From Prevotellamassilia timonensis (lineage in GTDB: Bacteria > Bacteroidota > Bacteroidia > Bacteroidales > Bacteroidaceae): 64,000 bases of DNA. Each line of letters begins with the position of its first letter. Positions within the stretch are counted from its first letter, which is position 1. Position numbers and translations under genes: made by a program. Below are positions 32,696 to 40,675 of this stretch, in pieces. The DNA lies in assembly GCF_900106785.1 (NCBI RefSeq), contig NZ_LT629843.1:114242-178241 (forward strand), given 5' to 3'. Below the pieces are notes generated by a model that was not told the origin of the DNA, made no database searches, and saw only the letters and a program-made list of their open reading frames with translations.

Positions 32696-34966
32696 CTATT
32701 TATTCATCAACGACTTTACAACCTCGTAAGCCAGTTCCACTCTGTCCTCCAGGTCGATGCCCTGTTCGGTTTGAGGAATAGGCTTCTCCATGTCGATGGT
32801 TTCAGATGTGTGGCCTTGCTCGTCCGGAGTTTGATGACAAATATATAGTTTGTCGTCTGTGAAGTAAAGATATTTATCAGCAAAAGTCAACTTCAACACG
32901 CTGCCATCACCTGAATAAGCATACTCGCCAAGACTGATACCAAGATCGGGGAAATCGCACAGGAGCCGGTCGTTGAGAGCCTTTAAGAAGATGTTGTAGT
33001 TGCGGCCGCTAATGCTCTTTTCGGTCCACATCATAAGTATGGAGTAGCCCCGTTTCTCGTGTTGTGAATCCTCCTCCCAGAAGTACATGCCGTAGCGCTC
33101 GGGACGCATGGCGTCGTACTTTACAAGATAGTGACGCCAATCGTACTCACGCGTCTCGCGTAAATAGCGGTCAATGACAGACTGTAGCATATCGTTGGTG
33201 AAATGCTGGCTCTGAGAGAGCAATGCCAGGAGAATGTCCCTCTTAGGCGCGATGCCTTGCTGGCTGGTGCTAAAGATGGCTCTCCACGACGAGTCGAAAT
33301 CGGCCGAGCCCGAGCCTATCTGAAAACGGTTATTAACGAGCAAAGCGTAATCGCCTATGCTGAGGAGGGCGCGGTTGACAAGCGAATGGTCGCAGGCAAA
33401 CAACGAGTAAAAGCGATCAGTGAAATCGATGTGGTCGAGCCCTATCACGCGAATGGCGCCTTGCAGCAATGGGTGGTTCTCCAATCGGCATAACGTGTCG
33501 GCCTTGTCGGCGTGCGTTTGCAGCCATGCAGCCTTTTCGTGCTCCTCGGCAAGCTGGTTGGCATTGAAGCTCAGATAACCTTCTTCAACATCGCCATGGG
33601 TGAGGATATATTCCGTCTGGCAGAGCAGGTTGGGCATATTGTCTTCGCGCAATTCGTATTCCGACTGCTTTATCAAATTGGTGATGATGCGAATGCGGCG
33701 TGCAAACTGTGTGTCGCTTATCGTCTCCTTGTGTTGCAAATAATAAAGGAAGGCATAAAGCATGACACTGCGCCCAATAGGGAACAGACGGGTGCGGCCA
33801 TTCATGTCGCCATACGTGTAACAAGCCTGGGCAAACACGTTGACGGGGGCTGCCACTACACATTTTTGCGGGTCTGATGCCGTCGGGGTGGTGGTGAGGT
33901 AGGTATTGAACAGATGCTCTATGTCGACATGCAACCAGCAGTCGAAACCCCGCTCAATGAACTCTAAATGTTCGGGAGCCTTTTCAGAGTCCCTGAATAG
34001 GTCCTCGACAATAGACAGTATATCTGAAGAGTTCTTTTTCAACTCTTCGTCTTTATAATAAATGATGTCTGTAAGGAAACGTAAGTAGCGTATGAATTTG
34101 TCGTCCACCACATCGTCGGCCGAAGAGCCGGTTTGCCCATTACGGTAGGGCCACAGCAAATCTGTCCAGTCAAGGTCCATCTTCTGCTCTATCCGGTGTT
34201 GTAACTGCTCAGCATCTTGCTGCGGCATAATGCTTGGACTGATGGCCCTGATACTTGCTTCCCACTCAGCCTTAACATTCTCAAACTCGGTAAGGGGTTT
34301 GCCTCTTGAGTTCATTTTGATGTAAAGATCGTCGGTGGCACCGAGTTGCTTGATAGGAAGGAAATAGAAGGAGATGCACCCATTCTCAAGACAGGACCAA
34401 AGATTGTTACAAGAGTTATTGAACATAACATGTATGTAGTCAATCATTCTCAGCATGGCGCTGATGGTGGGATCGTTTTCCCAGTCAAGCGGCATCCAGC
34501 TTTGGTCTGTGATTTCGTCTGAAAGTCTGTCGCGGTTGAAATCGGGCTGGTAGTCGGGCGACACCAGGCGCTTGCAAAATTCGCGTGCACTGTAGCGTGT
34601 GGCGTAAGAGAATTTGGTAAGGAAGGCCAGCTTGTCCTCGCTCACACCCTCACGACGGGCAATGTACCAGTGTAGCAGGAAGAGGGTTGTCAACCGCTGC
34701 TGTCCGTCGAGCGGAATGAGCGTGCGGTTATTGTCAATTTCGCCATAAACGAAATCGAGCGTGATAGGTTCATTATTTATGAGTGCCTTTTTCAGCGCGC
34801 CAACAAAACGTGTGCGAATGTAATTTACCTTAGACATATCACGTCCCTGGGCATAATCGCGTTGAATGAGTGGAATTTCTATACCATTCAAAGCCTCGCC
34901 CCCACCCTCTGTGCCACGAAACAGGTCGATAAATGTATATTTCTTAGAATCTATAGTGTTCATCAT
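32696..34966 (-). CDS. DUF262 protein, second gene of a GmrSD-like pair
   Basis: This 756-residue protein has a DUF262 (ParB-like nuclease fold) N-terminus: GIEIPLIQRDYAQGRD near residues 24-39 and LIPLDGQQRLTTLFLLHWY near 97-115, where DGQQR is the family's core motif, also found in GmrS and SspE. KMNSRGKPLTEFENVKAEWE near 227 is a second typical DUF262 block. The remaining 450 residues show no HNH motif I can find and are of unknown fold. The start overlaps the end of the upstream DUF262/DUF1524 gene by 4 bases. Related proteins restrict modified phage DNA, so an anti-phage role is likely but inferred. Confidence 0.8.
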   Translation of the reverse strand: MMNTIDSKKYTFIDLFRGTEGGGEALNGIEIPLIQRDYAQGRDMSKVNYIRTRFVGALKKALINNEPITLDFVYGEIDNNRTLIPLDGQQRLTTLFLLHWYIARREGVSEDKLAFLTKFSYATRYSAREFCKRLVSPDYQPDFNRDRLSDEITDQSWMPLDWENDPTISAMLRMIDYIHVMFNNSCNNLWSCLENGCISFYFLPIKQLGATDDLYIKMNSRGKPLTEFENVKAEWEASIRAISPSIMPQQDAEQLQHRIEQKMDLDWTDLLWPYRNGQTGSSADDVVDDKFIRYLRFLTDIIYYKDEELKKNSSDILSIVEDLFRDSEKAPEHLEFIERGFDCWLHVDIEHLFNTYLTTTPTASDPQKCVVAAPVNVFAQACYTYGDMNGRTRLFPIGRSVMLYAFLYYLQHKETISDTQFARRIRIITNLIKQSEYELREDNMPNLLCQTEYILTHGDVEEGYLSFNANQLAEEHEKAAWLQTHADKADTLCRLENHPLLQGAIRVIGLDHIDFTDRFYSLFACDHSLVNRALLSIGDYALLVNNRFQIGSGSADFDSSWRAIFSTSQQGIAPKRDILLALLSQSQHFTNDMLQSVIDRYLRETREYDWRHYLVKYDAMRPERYGMYFWEEDSQHEKRGYSILMMWTEKSISGRNYNIFLKALNDRLLCDFPDLGISLGEYAYSGDGSVLKLTFADKYLYFTDDKLYICHQTPDEQGHTSETIDMEKPIPQTEQGIDLEDRVELAYEVVKSLMNK

Positions 34967-36705
34967 GCGTTAAATTTTATAAGATCATAATAGGGTGCTA
35001 TCACGTGCTGTATGGCTTGCAAATAAGCCTCTCTGTCCTTCTGCCCCCAAAAATGCACTTGTACATCAGACGAGTTTTCATAATATTTCAAGAAAGTCAT
35101 CTTGGTGCAGTAAGGTATGAACTCGCCCCTTTTGTCCATTTTGATAATCAAATTGCGCTTTACATCGAATGTGGAGTTGCTCAAACAGGTGTTATGGCCA
35201 CAAGAGAGCAGGGCCAGGTTGGGGAGTGTATTGATATAATCCGTATCGGTAGTATCAGACAGATCGTTTACCACGCGGCGGAAGATGTCATCGAAGTCAG
35301 ATCGTATAAAGCGGCCACTTTGTCTTATACCATCAATGACTTTTTCCACGTCTCTAACAAGCTCGTTGTCGGGCTCGTCACGATGAATAGCTTTCAATGA
35401 TGGCAAATGCCACTCCAGCCACTCCAGCTGAAGATCTACAGTTTTCAGTCCCTCAGAGTTCTGTGCATGAATGTGCTCTATGCTCCATTCCTCGTTATTA
35501 TATTCATTAAAGGGGAAACGCTGTCGCACGCAATACGATATAATAGATTGTACATTAAATAGCAGGAGTATGCGGCATATCCGGTTATAATCCTTGTGGT
35601 AGTCTAAATCCCAATAACTGTCTTTGTCGTTTGTGCGCCATGTAATGGATTCTGCAATCAACTCGTCTAACCGATCCTTAAACTCGCTCTTGCGTTTGCC
35701 ACGTGCCTCGTCAAACAAATCGGCCATTGTATTACTGCCCGAAGCTATCAGATAGCCAATCTTGTGGTAGTACACATTGTCCTTGTACCACTCTTTCAGC
35801 TGCAAGAACCCGTTGATTACCTCTTGCCACACGCTGTCCCTGTCTGAATGTTTCAAGCGCTTCTCCATTTTGAAGAATGTGAAGAGGGGGTCCTTCTCTG
35901 CATCTTGCTTGTGACACATGAGGTCGAACAAGATGTCTATTCTGGTAGGATAATCCTCTGCACGCTTACGCGTGATAAAAGCCCAAAAGGCACCATCGTC
36001 ATCACGTAATTGTTTCTCGATGTCGTCCCATTGAATAGCAATTTCGTACTTTCTGCGGTTCTCCATGCCATTGGGCGTATCCGAAAGGAAGAGCGCACGT
36101 ATCAGTTCGGCATTGGTCAGCTGTATTTTGCCTATATTCAATCGCGTAAAGAGCGCTATGGGGTCGGCCTCAGCACCCACTTCGTACCATATCACCTTTA
36201 CACTTTCGTTGACGTAGTTACAGAGTTTGTACAGAGCAGAACTCTGGCTGTACGTGTCATCAGGAAAAGTCTCCTCCAGCCAGTCCTTAATGGTAGTATA
36301 TGCCTGATAGATGTGGAAAAAATCTATATTAGTTTGGGCCAGCTGCGGGTCCATATTATCAAGAAAGGCTTGCGTCTTCTTCCTTGTTTCATACTCAAAA
36401 CTAAATTCGGGTTTAACGAATTTGAAGAAGTTCTGCTCGACATAACGCAGCAGAATGTAAATGGTAGTGAGTCGTTGCTGCCCATCAATCAGGTCGTACT
36501 GCAACTCGCCTTTTTTCTGCACCACAACGGGCTGCAAACAATAATCTTTTTCCTGTCCGTTTGCCTCCATGCACTGATAGAGGTCGTTGAGGAGCGTTTT
36601 AACTTGCGTCCGTTCCCATCTGTATCCGCGCTGATAGGCAGGAATGTGGAATGTGCCGCGTATGTCTTTGATAGGCTTGGCTTCTAATATTACGTAGTTT
36701 TCCAT
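34963..36705 (-). CDS. DUF262-DUF1524 protein (GmrSD-like type IV restriction)
   Basis: This 580-residue protein joins a DUF262 domain with a DUF1524 HNH domain, the composition of GmrSD enzymes that cut DNA carrying modified cytosines. DUF262 motifs: GTFHIPAYQRGYRWERTQV (about 17-35), YDLIDGQQRLTTIYILLRYV (about 70-89) and ALFTRLNIGKIQLTNAELIR (about 185-204). The HNH part has WSIEHIHAQNSEGL (near residue 410, His-x-His) and TLPNLALLSCGHNTCLSNSTF (near residue 490), the expected Asn-rich second half. It is the first gene of a two-gene minus-strand operon; the second gene overlaps it by 4 bases. Confidence 0.85.
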   Translation of the reverse strand: MENYVILEAKPIKDIRGTFHIPAYQRGYRWERTQVKTLLNDLYQCMEANGQEKDYCLQPVVVQKKGELQYDLIDGQQRLTTIYILLRYVEQNFFKFVKPEFSFEYETRKKTQAFLDNMDPQLAQTNIDFFHIYQAYTTIKDWLEETFPDDTYSQSSALYKLCNYVNESVKVIWYEVGAEADPIALFTRLNIGKIQLTNAELIRALFLSDTPNGMENRRKYEIAIQWDDIEKQLRDDDGAFWAFITRKRAEDYPTRIDILFDLMCHKQDAEKDPLFTFFKMEKRLKHSDRDSVWQEVINGFLQLKEWYKDNVYYHKIGYLIASGSNTMADLFDEARGKRKSEFKDRLDELIAESITWRTNDKDSYWDLDYHKDYNRICRILLLFNVQSIISYCVRQRFPFNEYNNEEWSIEHIHAQNSEGLKTVDLQLEWLEWHLPSLKAIHRDEPDNELVRDVEKVIDGIRQSGRFIRSDFDDIFRRVVNDLSDTTDTDYINTLPNLALLSCGHNTCLSNSTFDVKRNLIIKMDKRGEFIPYCTKMTFLKYYENSSDVQVHFWGQKDREAYLQAIQHVIAPYYDLIKFNA

Positions 36706-36789
36706 GTCATGTTATTTATTTGTAGTTATTGTATTCAGGCAGGCACTTTAACATAATAAGCAGAATGGCGGAATGTCTGAAAAGGCTAT

Positions 36790-36830
36790 GCAAACTTACC
36801 TGTAAACTTGTCAACTTGTTTACTAATTTC
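36790..36830. repeat. Fragment of the GTCAACCCGT-type repeat with an att-like core
   Basis: GCAAACTTACCTGTAAACTT followed by GTCAACTTG resembles the intergenic repeat seen near 9700 and 63600. Its first ten bases, read on the minus strand, are GTAAGTTTGC, which fits the CTnDOT-type core GTAnnTTTGC and also contains a TAnnTTTG -7 box for the DUF262 operon. Several other sites in the window also fit that core, so it is weak evidence of an ICE end. Confidence 0.35.
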
Positions 36831-36969
36831 GCCAACGCATATATAATAGTACTTTGTGCTCAGAATTATAAAAAAACAAGTAAAAAATTTAAGTGCTCAA
36901 AGTTTCGGATCTTGAAAGTACATATAAAAAGTGTTTGAGAGAAGAATGAGGAAAGTTTACTGGTTATCA

Positions 36970-37175
36970 GTTACTTTCCTCATTTGTGTTAAAAGTGGCG
37001 AGGACAGACGAAGACGGGAATACGACAAGTTGAGACAGAGGAACGTTACCTATCCGTAACCTATACCCCAAATGGGGAATGTTGAGGTTCGGAAGAATAA
37101 GGAAGGTTACGAATTGATTTTGAATACTCTGATTTATAGTGAGTTACTGATGAGTAACGTAAGTTTTTTGGTTAC
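36970..37175. other. Cluster of GTTAC/GTAAC sites upstream of the integrase
   Basis: Seven copies of GTTAC or its reverse complement occur at 36970, 37045, 37056, 37106, 37143, 37154 and 37171, some in inverted pairs (GTTACCTATCCGTAAC and GTTACTGATGAGTAAC). An ATGAGGAAAGT/ACTTTCCTCAT hairpin lies at 36947-36983. The spacing and position suit arm-type binding sites of the adjacent integrase. No gene is seen in 36706-37239. Confidence 0.4.
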
Positions 37176-37263
37176 GAACCAATTTTGCCGTGTTCTGCCG
37201 TGAAATGCGTAGCAAGAAAAGACTCTTCATGTATTAATTTTGAACGCAAAAAAGAATGACGTT

Positions 37264-38535
37264 ATGAAGAGTACATTTTCAATTATCTTCTACCTCAAAA
37301 GACAGGTAGTAAAGAAAGATGGTACAGTTCCAGTTATGGGACGTATCACAGTGGACGGAACACAGGCGCAGTTCAGTTGCAAGACAACTGCCAATCCAGA
37401 TTTGTGGGACACCAAGGGCGGACGCATGATAGGTAAGAGTATGCAGGCCTTGGAAGTGAACCGCAAATTGGACAAGATGCGTGTGAGTATCAGTAAGCAT
37501 TATCAGGAGATTATGGACAGGGACAACTTCGTCACTGCCGACAAGGTGAAGAACGCCTTTCTTGGCTTGGAGTATCGTTGCCATACACTGATGAAAGTCT
37601 ATTCTCAAAGCCGTGATGAAATGGAAAAGCAATATAAGGCTGGCATGAAGGCTTTGAGTACATACACGAAGTATAGAATCGGGTGTGCCTATGTGGGCGA
37701 GTTCTTGCAGACGCATTACCATGTGAAGGATATTGCTCTAAAAGAGTTATCGCTGCCTTTTATCACAGACTACGAGACTTTTCTCAGAACCGACAAGCAC
37801 TTGAAGATAAACTCTGCGATGGTGTTTGTCCGCAATCTCCGTGCAATGGTATTCCGTGCCATAGATAATGAATGGCTCGTAAAAGACCCATTCAGACGAT
37901 ATGAGTACAAGGAAGAAGAGACCACAAGAGAGTTTCTGAGCAAAGAAGAGATTCATCTGTTGATGGAGACACCTATCACAAGAAAGAAGATGAGCATGGT
38001 GCGTGACTTGTTCCTGTTCTGTTGTTTTACAGGTCTCGCTTTCATTGATCTGTACAACTTGAAGGAAGAGAACATCAAGGAATTTTTCGATGAAGGTGAA
38101 TGGATCGTTATCCATCGACAGAAGACAGGAACGGAAGCCAACATCAAGTTGCTTGACTATCCCAAGCAAATTATGGAAAAATACCGTGGATTGTGTGAAG
38201 ACGGCAGGGTGTTTCCAGTACCCAACTACCAAAGTTGTATGGATTCGCTCAAAAGACTGGGCAAAAAATGTGGTATCACCAAGCCGCTGTCCTGGCACGT
38301 GGCCCGTCATTCGTTCGCAACCTCGGTTTGCCTCTCCAACGGAGTTCCAATAGAAACCGTGAGTTCAATGCTTGGTCACAAGAACATAAAGACAACCCAG
38401 GTGTATGCCAAGATTACCAAAGAAAAATTGAGCAAAGACGTGGAAAAGTTGTCTCAGCAAATTAATAACATTGAGGAATTCACGTTTGGAAATGTTTGCA
38501 ACGATAATACTAACACTATAAATGGCAGAGTATGA
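37264..38535 (+). CDS. Tyrosine-type integrase of an ICE
   Basis: This 423-residue site-specific recombinase would integrate and excise the element. The N-terminus (MKSTFSIIFYLKRQVVKKDG) and the arm/SAM-like regions match integrases of Bacteroides conjugative elements. Catalytic motifs: HVARHSFAT with His346 and Arg349, LGHKNIKTTQVYAKI with Tyr381. The first conserved Arg is absent (TGLAFIDLYNL), as is known for IntDOT-like enzymes. An in-frame TTG at 37240 would add eight residues; ATG 37264 is preferred. The following gene overlaps its stop by 4 bases. Orientation points into the ICE module on its right, so the left end of the element probably lies in 36.7-37.2 kb. Confidence 0.9.
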   Translation: MKSTFSIIFYLKRQVVKKDGTVPVMGRITVDGTQAQFSCKTTANPDLWDTKGGRMIGKSMQALEVNRKLDKMRVSISKHYQEIMDRDNFVTADKVKNAFLGLEYRCHTLMKVYSQSRDEMEKQYKAGMKALSTYTKYRIGCAYVGEFLQTHYHVKDIALKELSLPFITDYETFLRTDKHLKINSAMVFVRNLRAMVFRAIDNEWLVKDPFRRYEYKEEETTREFLSKEEIHLLMETPITRKKMSMVRDLFLFCCFTGLAFIDLYNLKEENIKEFFDEGEWIVIHRQKTGTEANIKLLDYPKQIMEKYRGLCEDGRVFPVPNYQSCMDSLKRLGKKCGITKPLSWHVARHSFATSVCLSNGVPIETVSSMLGHKNIKTTQVYAKITKEKLSKDVEKLSQQINNIEEFTFGNVCNDNTNTINGRV

Positions 38536-38927
38536 AACGACAAGTGATAACAATACAAGAAGATATGGTCATCTACGCCCCACATCATGGTGAGGTGTGG
38601 ATGACAGTTTGGGAGATTGCCGAACTGTTGAATGTAACAGGGACAGCAGTGAAGAATACCATCAAGCGCATTTGGAAACAAAGTGTGCTGAAAGATTTCC
38701 AGCATTCTCAATACATCAAACTTGAAAATGGATATTCTGCGCATGTCTATGATATGGAAGTGATTATCGCCATAGCACTTCAAATGGACACATACCAAGC
38801 CTTGTTGTTCAGACAATGGTTTATCAGTAAGGTTGTGAACCGCAAGGATTGCCAAGCAGAGCAAGTAAAACACGAGCATCCGATGATTATTGTGATGAAC
38901 GGAACGACACCAAGAGGTGCAAGTTAG
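38532..38927 (+). CDS. Hypothetical protein coupled to the integrase
   Basis: This 131-residue protein of unknown function has a helix-turn-helix-like N-terminal half (MTVWEIAELLNVTGTAVKNTIKRIWKQ). A middle part (YDMEVIIAIALQMDTYQALLFRQWFISKVV) resembles the conserved stretch of RhuM-like proteins. It overlaps the integrase stop by 4 bases (ATGA), so it is co-translated and may regulate integration or excision. A bidirectional terminator follows 44 bases after its stop. Confidence 0.65.
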   Translation: MKRQVITIQEDMVIYAPHHGEVWMTVWEIAELLNVTGTAVKNTIKRIWKQSVLKDFQHSQYIKLENGYSAHVYDMEVIIAIALQMDTYQALLFRQWFISKVVNRKDCQAEQVKHEHPMIIVMNGTTPRGAS

Positions 38928-38970
38928 AATCTCTCATCTTTTAATAAGATTCCTACACCTTTATAATATA

Positions 38971-39021
38971 ATAGCGTACAGGGGGAACGATTTTTGTCGT
39001 TGTACCCTGTACGCTATTTTT
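38971..39021. terminator. Bidirectional terminator
   Basis: ATAGCGTACAGGG (38971-38983) pairs with CCCTGTACGCTAT (39005-39017), followed by TTTTTG. It separates the integrase operon from convergent minus-strand genes. Confidence 0.8.
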
Positions 39022-39030
39022 GTTTCGCTA

Positions 39031-39366
39031 TTATGAAGCAGTATCCTCCCCTTGTGAAACAGTGCCGTCGATTATCGGCTTGCGGTAATTACCAGTGAGG
39101 AGTGCTTGTATCTCGGATTCCGGATAGAGGGTTTTGCCACATAATATAATGTAGGGCAAGATGCCTTGTTTGCGATATTCCTGCAAGGTACGGCGACTAA
39201 GCTTCAGGAGCTCGGAGAGTTCCTTGTCGGTGAGGTATCGCTCCCCGTCCAAAGGTGGGCTGTAGGACTCGATGAATGAAGATAGCCAGTTGGTGGCTTT
39301 CTTCAAGGATTGCATGGCGGTGTCTATCGACTTGCTCTCATGCGTAAGAAGTTGGTTCATGTTCAT
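39031..39366 (-). CDS. Helix-turn-helix protein, excisionase-like (1)
   Basis: This 111-residue protein has a MerR/excisionase-type winged helix: RYLTDKELSELLKLSRRTLQEYRKQGILPYIILCGKTLYPESEIQALL (about 43-90). It is preceded by a helical N-terminal segment. In Bacteroides conjugative elements such proteins act as Xis or transcription factors for excision and transfer. It is the second gene of a minus-strand pair, 93 bases after the other. It pairs logically with the mirrored plus-strand pair across 39.75-39.99 kb. Confidence 0.8.
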   Translation of the reverse strand: MNMNQLLTHESKSIDTAMQSLKKATNWLSSFIESYSPPLDGERYLTDKELSELLKLSRRTLQEYRKQGILPYIILCGKTLYPESEIQALLTGNYRKPIIDGTVSQGEDTAS

Positions 39367-39459
39367 TGTTTACAATTTGGATTAAGTGGTGAATATAAAA
39401 TGTGTTGGCTCGCCCAGGGTGAAGTTTTCGGCTTTGCCTTGGGCGAGTTTGGCTTTACG

Positions 39460-39747
39460 CTATACCGATTTGATTCTGGCAATAAGCGGAACAATGGCTT
39501 TGACCTCTTCGGGGCAGTAATAGAATTGGCGACCTATCTGGGTATGACCCAAGAAACGGCGGTCACGAAGTTTTTGTAAGGTGCGCTGGCTGATGCGAAG
39601 TTGCTGGCAGACCTCATGACCTGTAAGCCATTTGTTCAGACGCTTGCCGTTAGCCTTATGCTTCAGCAACTCAACTTTCTTTACCAAGGCATCGTATCTT
39701 GCCATCATCAAGTCGAATGCCTTCTTTTCCATTGTTACTACTTCCAT
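39460..39747 (-). CDS. Helix-turn-helix protein, excisionase-like (2)
   Basis: This 95-residue protein begins MEVVTMEKKAFDLMMARYDALVKKV, nearly the same opening as the divergent plus-strand gene (MEVITMESAAFKKLTEQL). The helix-turn-helix is KWLTGHEVCQQLRISQRTLQKLRDRRFLGHTQIGRQFYY (about 39-77). The shared N-terminus and divergent orientation show that the two arose by duplication. Probable role: DNA binding in excision or regulation of the element. Confidence 0.8.
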   Translation of the reverse strand: MEVVTMEKKAFDLMMARYDALVKKVELLKHKANGKRLNKWLTGHEVCQQLRISQRTLQKLRDRRFLGHTQIGRQFYYCPEEVKAIVPLIARIKSV

Positions 39748-39781
39748 ATTCTCTGTTTTATTGGTTCAACAAATTCGGGTG

Positions 39782-39937
39782 CAAAGTTAATGTGTGCATG
39801 TTGAAAAACAATGAAAATGAATAACTGTGGCAGTGCTTTTCTGGGGTTTGCCGACCGCTTGGCAAGAAAAATCAAGAAAATTATACGTGGGTCATTAATG
39901 AGTTGTTAAACGGGTATTTCGCAAATGGTTAATTTTG
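39782..39937. promoter_or_regulatory. Divergent promoter region between HTH gene pairs
   Basis: A minus-strand TAACTTTG (39782-39789) lies 35 bases before gene 39460-39747, and a plus-strand TAATTTTG (39930-39937) lies 52 bases before gene 39989-40288. -33 boxes are not clear. The shared 240-base region is the natural place for control by the flanking DNA-binding proteins. Confidence 0.45.
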
Positions 39938-39988
39938 CCGCCGAGAAATCAAAACAACGAATTATAGAACATTTCAAACGGAATTAGA

Positions 39989-40288
39989 ATGGAAGTAATA
40001 ACAATGGAAAGTGCAGCCTTCAAAAAGCTGACAGAACAGTTGACAGAAATAGTCCAGTACGCGCGATTGGCAAAAATGGCATTTCAAGAGAACTTGACTG
40101 GTAAGGGATTGAAGCCGATGTTGACCAATGACGATGCAGCTAAGATGCTTGGTGTGAGCAAGCGCACCTTGCAGCGAATGCGCTCGGAGAACCGCATTGA
40201 TTTTATTAAAATTGGCAATCAATGCCGATACCAAGTTGAAGCCATAGAAAGAATGGTTGAGGAACGAACAATAACAAAGGAAACATGA
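39989..40288 (+). CDS. Helix-turn-helix protein, excisionase-like (3)
   Basis: This 99-residue protein has the core PMLTNDDAAKMLGVSKRTLQRMRSENRIDFIKIGNQCRYQVEAIERM (about 44-90). Its first residues (MEVITMESAAF) mirror the divergent gene 39460-39747. It overlaps the next gene by 4 bases (ATGA). By family it is likely an Xis-like or regulatory DNA-binding protein of the conjugative element. Confidence 0.8.
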   Translation: MEVITMESAAFKKLTEQLTEIVQYARLAKMAFQENLTGKGLKPMLTNDDAAKMLGVSKRTLQRMRSENRIDFIKIGNQCRYQVEAIERMVEERTITKET

Positions 40289-40644
40289 GCATGGAAGATG
40301 GAACATTGAGAAAACTGGAGTTATATCTCCATGACCTACACAAAAAGATAGACGGCATCTACGACATGCTGATGTTGAGACACGAACGAGAGACGGAGCA
40401 AAAAGGAAGTTCTGCCATCAATGAAAAATTGCTCGACAACCAAGACCTCTGCCTCTTATTTCAAATCTCCCCTCGTTCCCTTCAACGCTATCGCAGTCTG
40501 GGAGTGCTTCCCTACAAGCGTTTGGGGCAGAAAACATACTACACGGAAGAGGATGTGATGCAGTTTGTAGAGAATAATGTCAAAGAATTCAAGAAAGAGA
40601 ATGTGGAGCATTACTTGACTCGCATTCATCAGAAATTCAAATAA
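40285..40644 (+). CDS. Helix-turn-helix protein, excisionase-like (4)
   Basis: This 119-residue protein has a coiled N-terminus (LRKLELYLHDLHKKIDGIYDML) and the DNA-binding motif LLDNQDLCLLFQISPRSLQRYRSLGVLPYKRLGQKTYYTEEDV (about 48-91). It is translated with the preceding paralogue through a 4-base overlap. It leads the operon into the DUF4099/DUF3945 and topoisomerase genes, which suggests that the regulatory and processing proteins are made together. Confidence 0.8.
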   Translation: MSMEDGTLRKLELYLHDLHKKIDGIYDMLMLRHERETEQKGSSAINEKLLDNQDLCLLFQISPRSLQRYRSLGVLPYKRLGQKTYYTEEDVMQFVENNVKEFKKENVEHYLTRIHQKFK

Positions 40645-40675
40645 CAACAGTATTCACCATTAAAAATTTACAATT

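Noticed and set aside
36790-36799. CTnDOT-type attachment core GTAnnTTTGC as the ICE end
   Set aside because: The same pattern occurs at many promoters here (15877, 20407, 20827, 44593, 53619), so it cannot define a boundary by itself.
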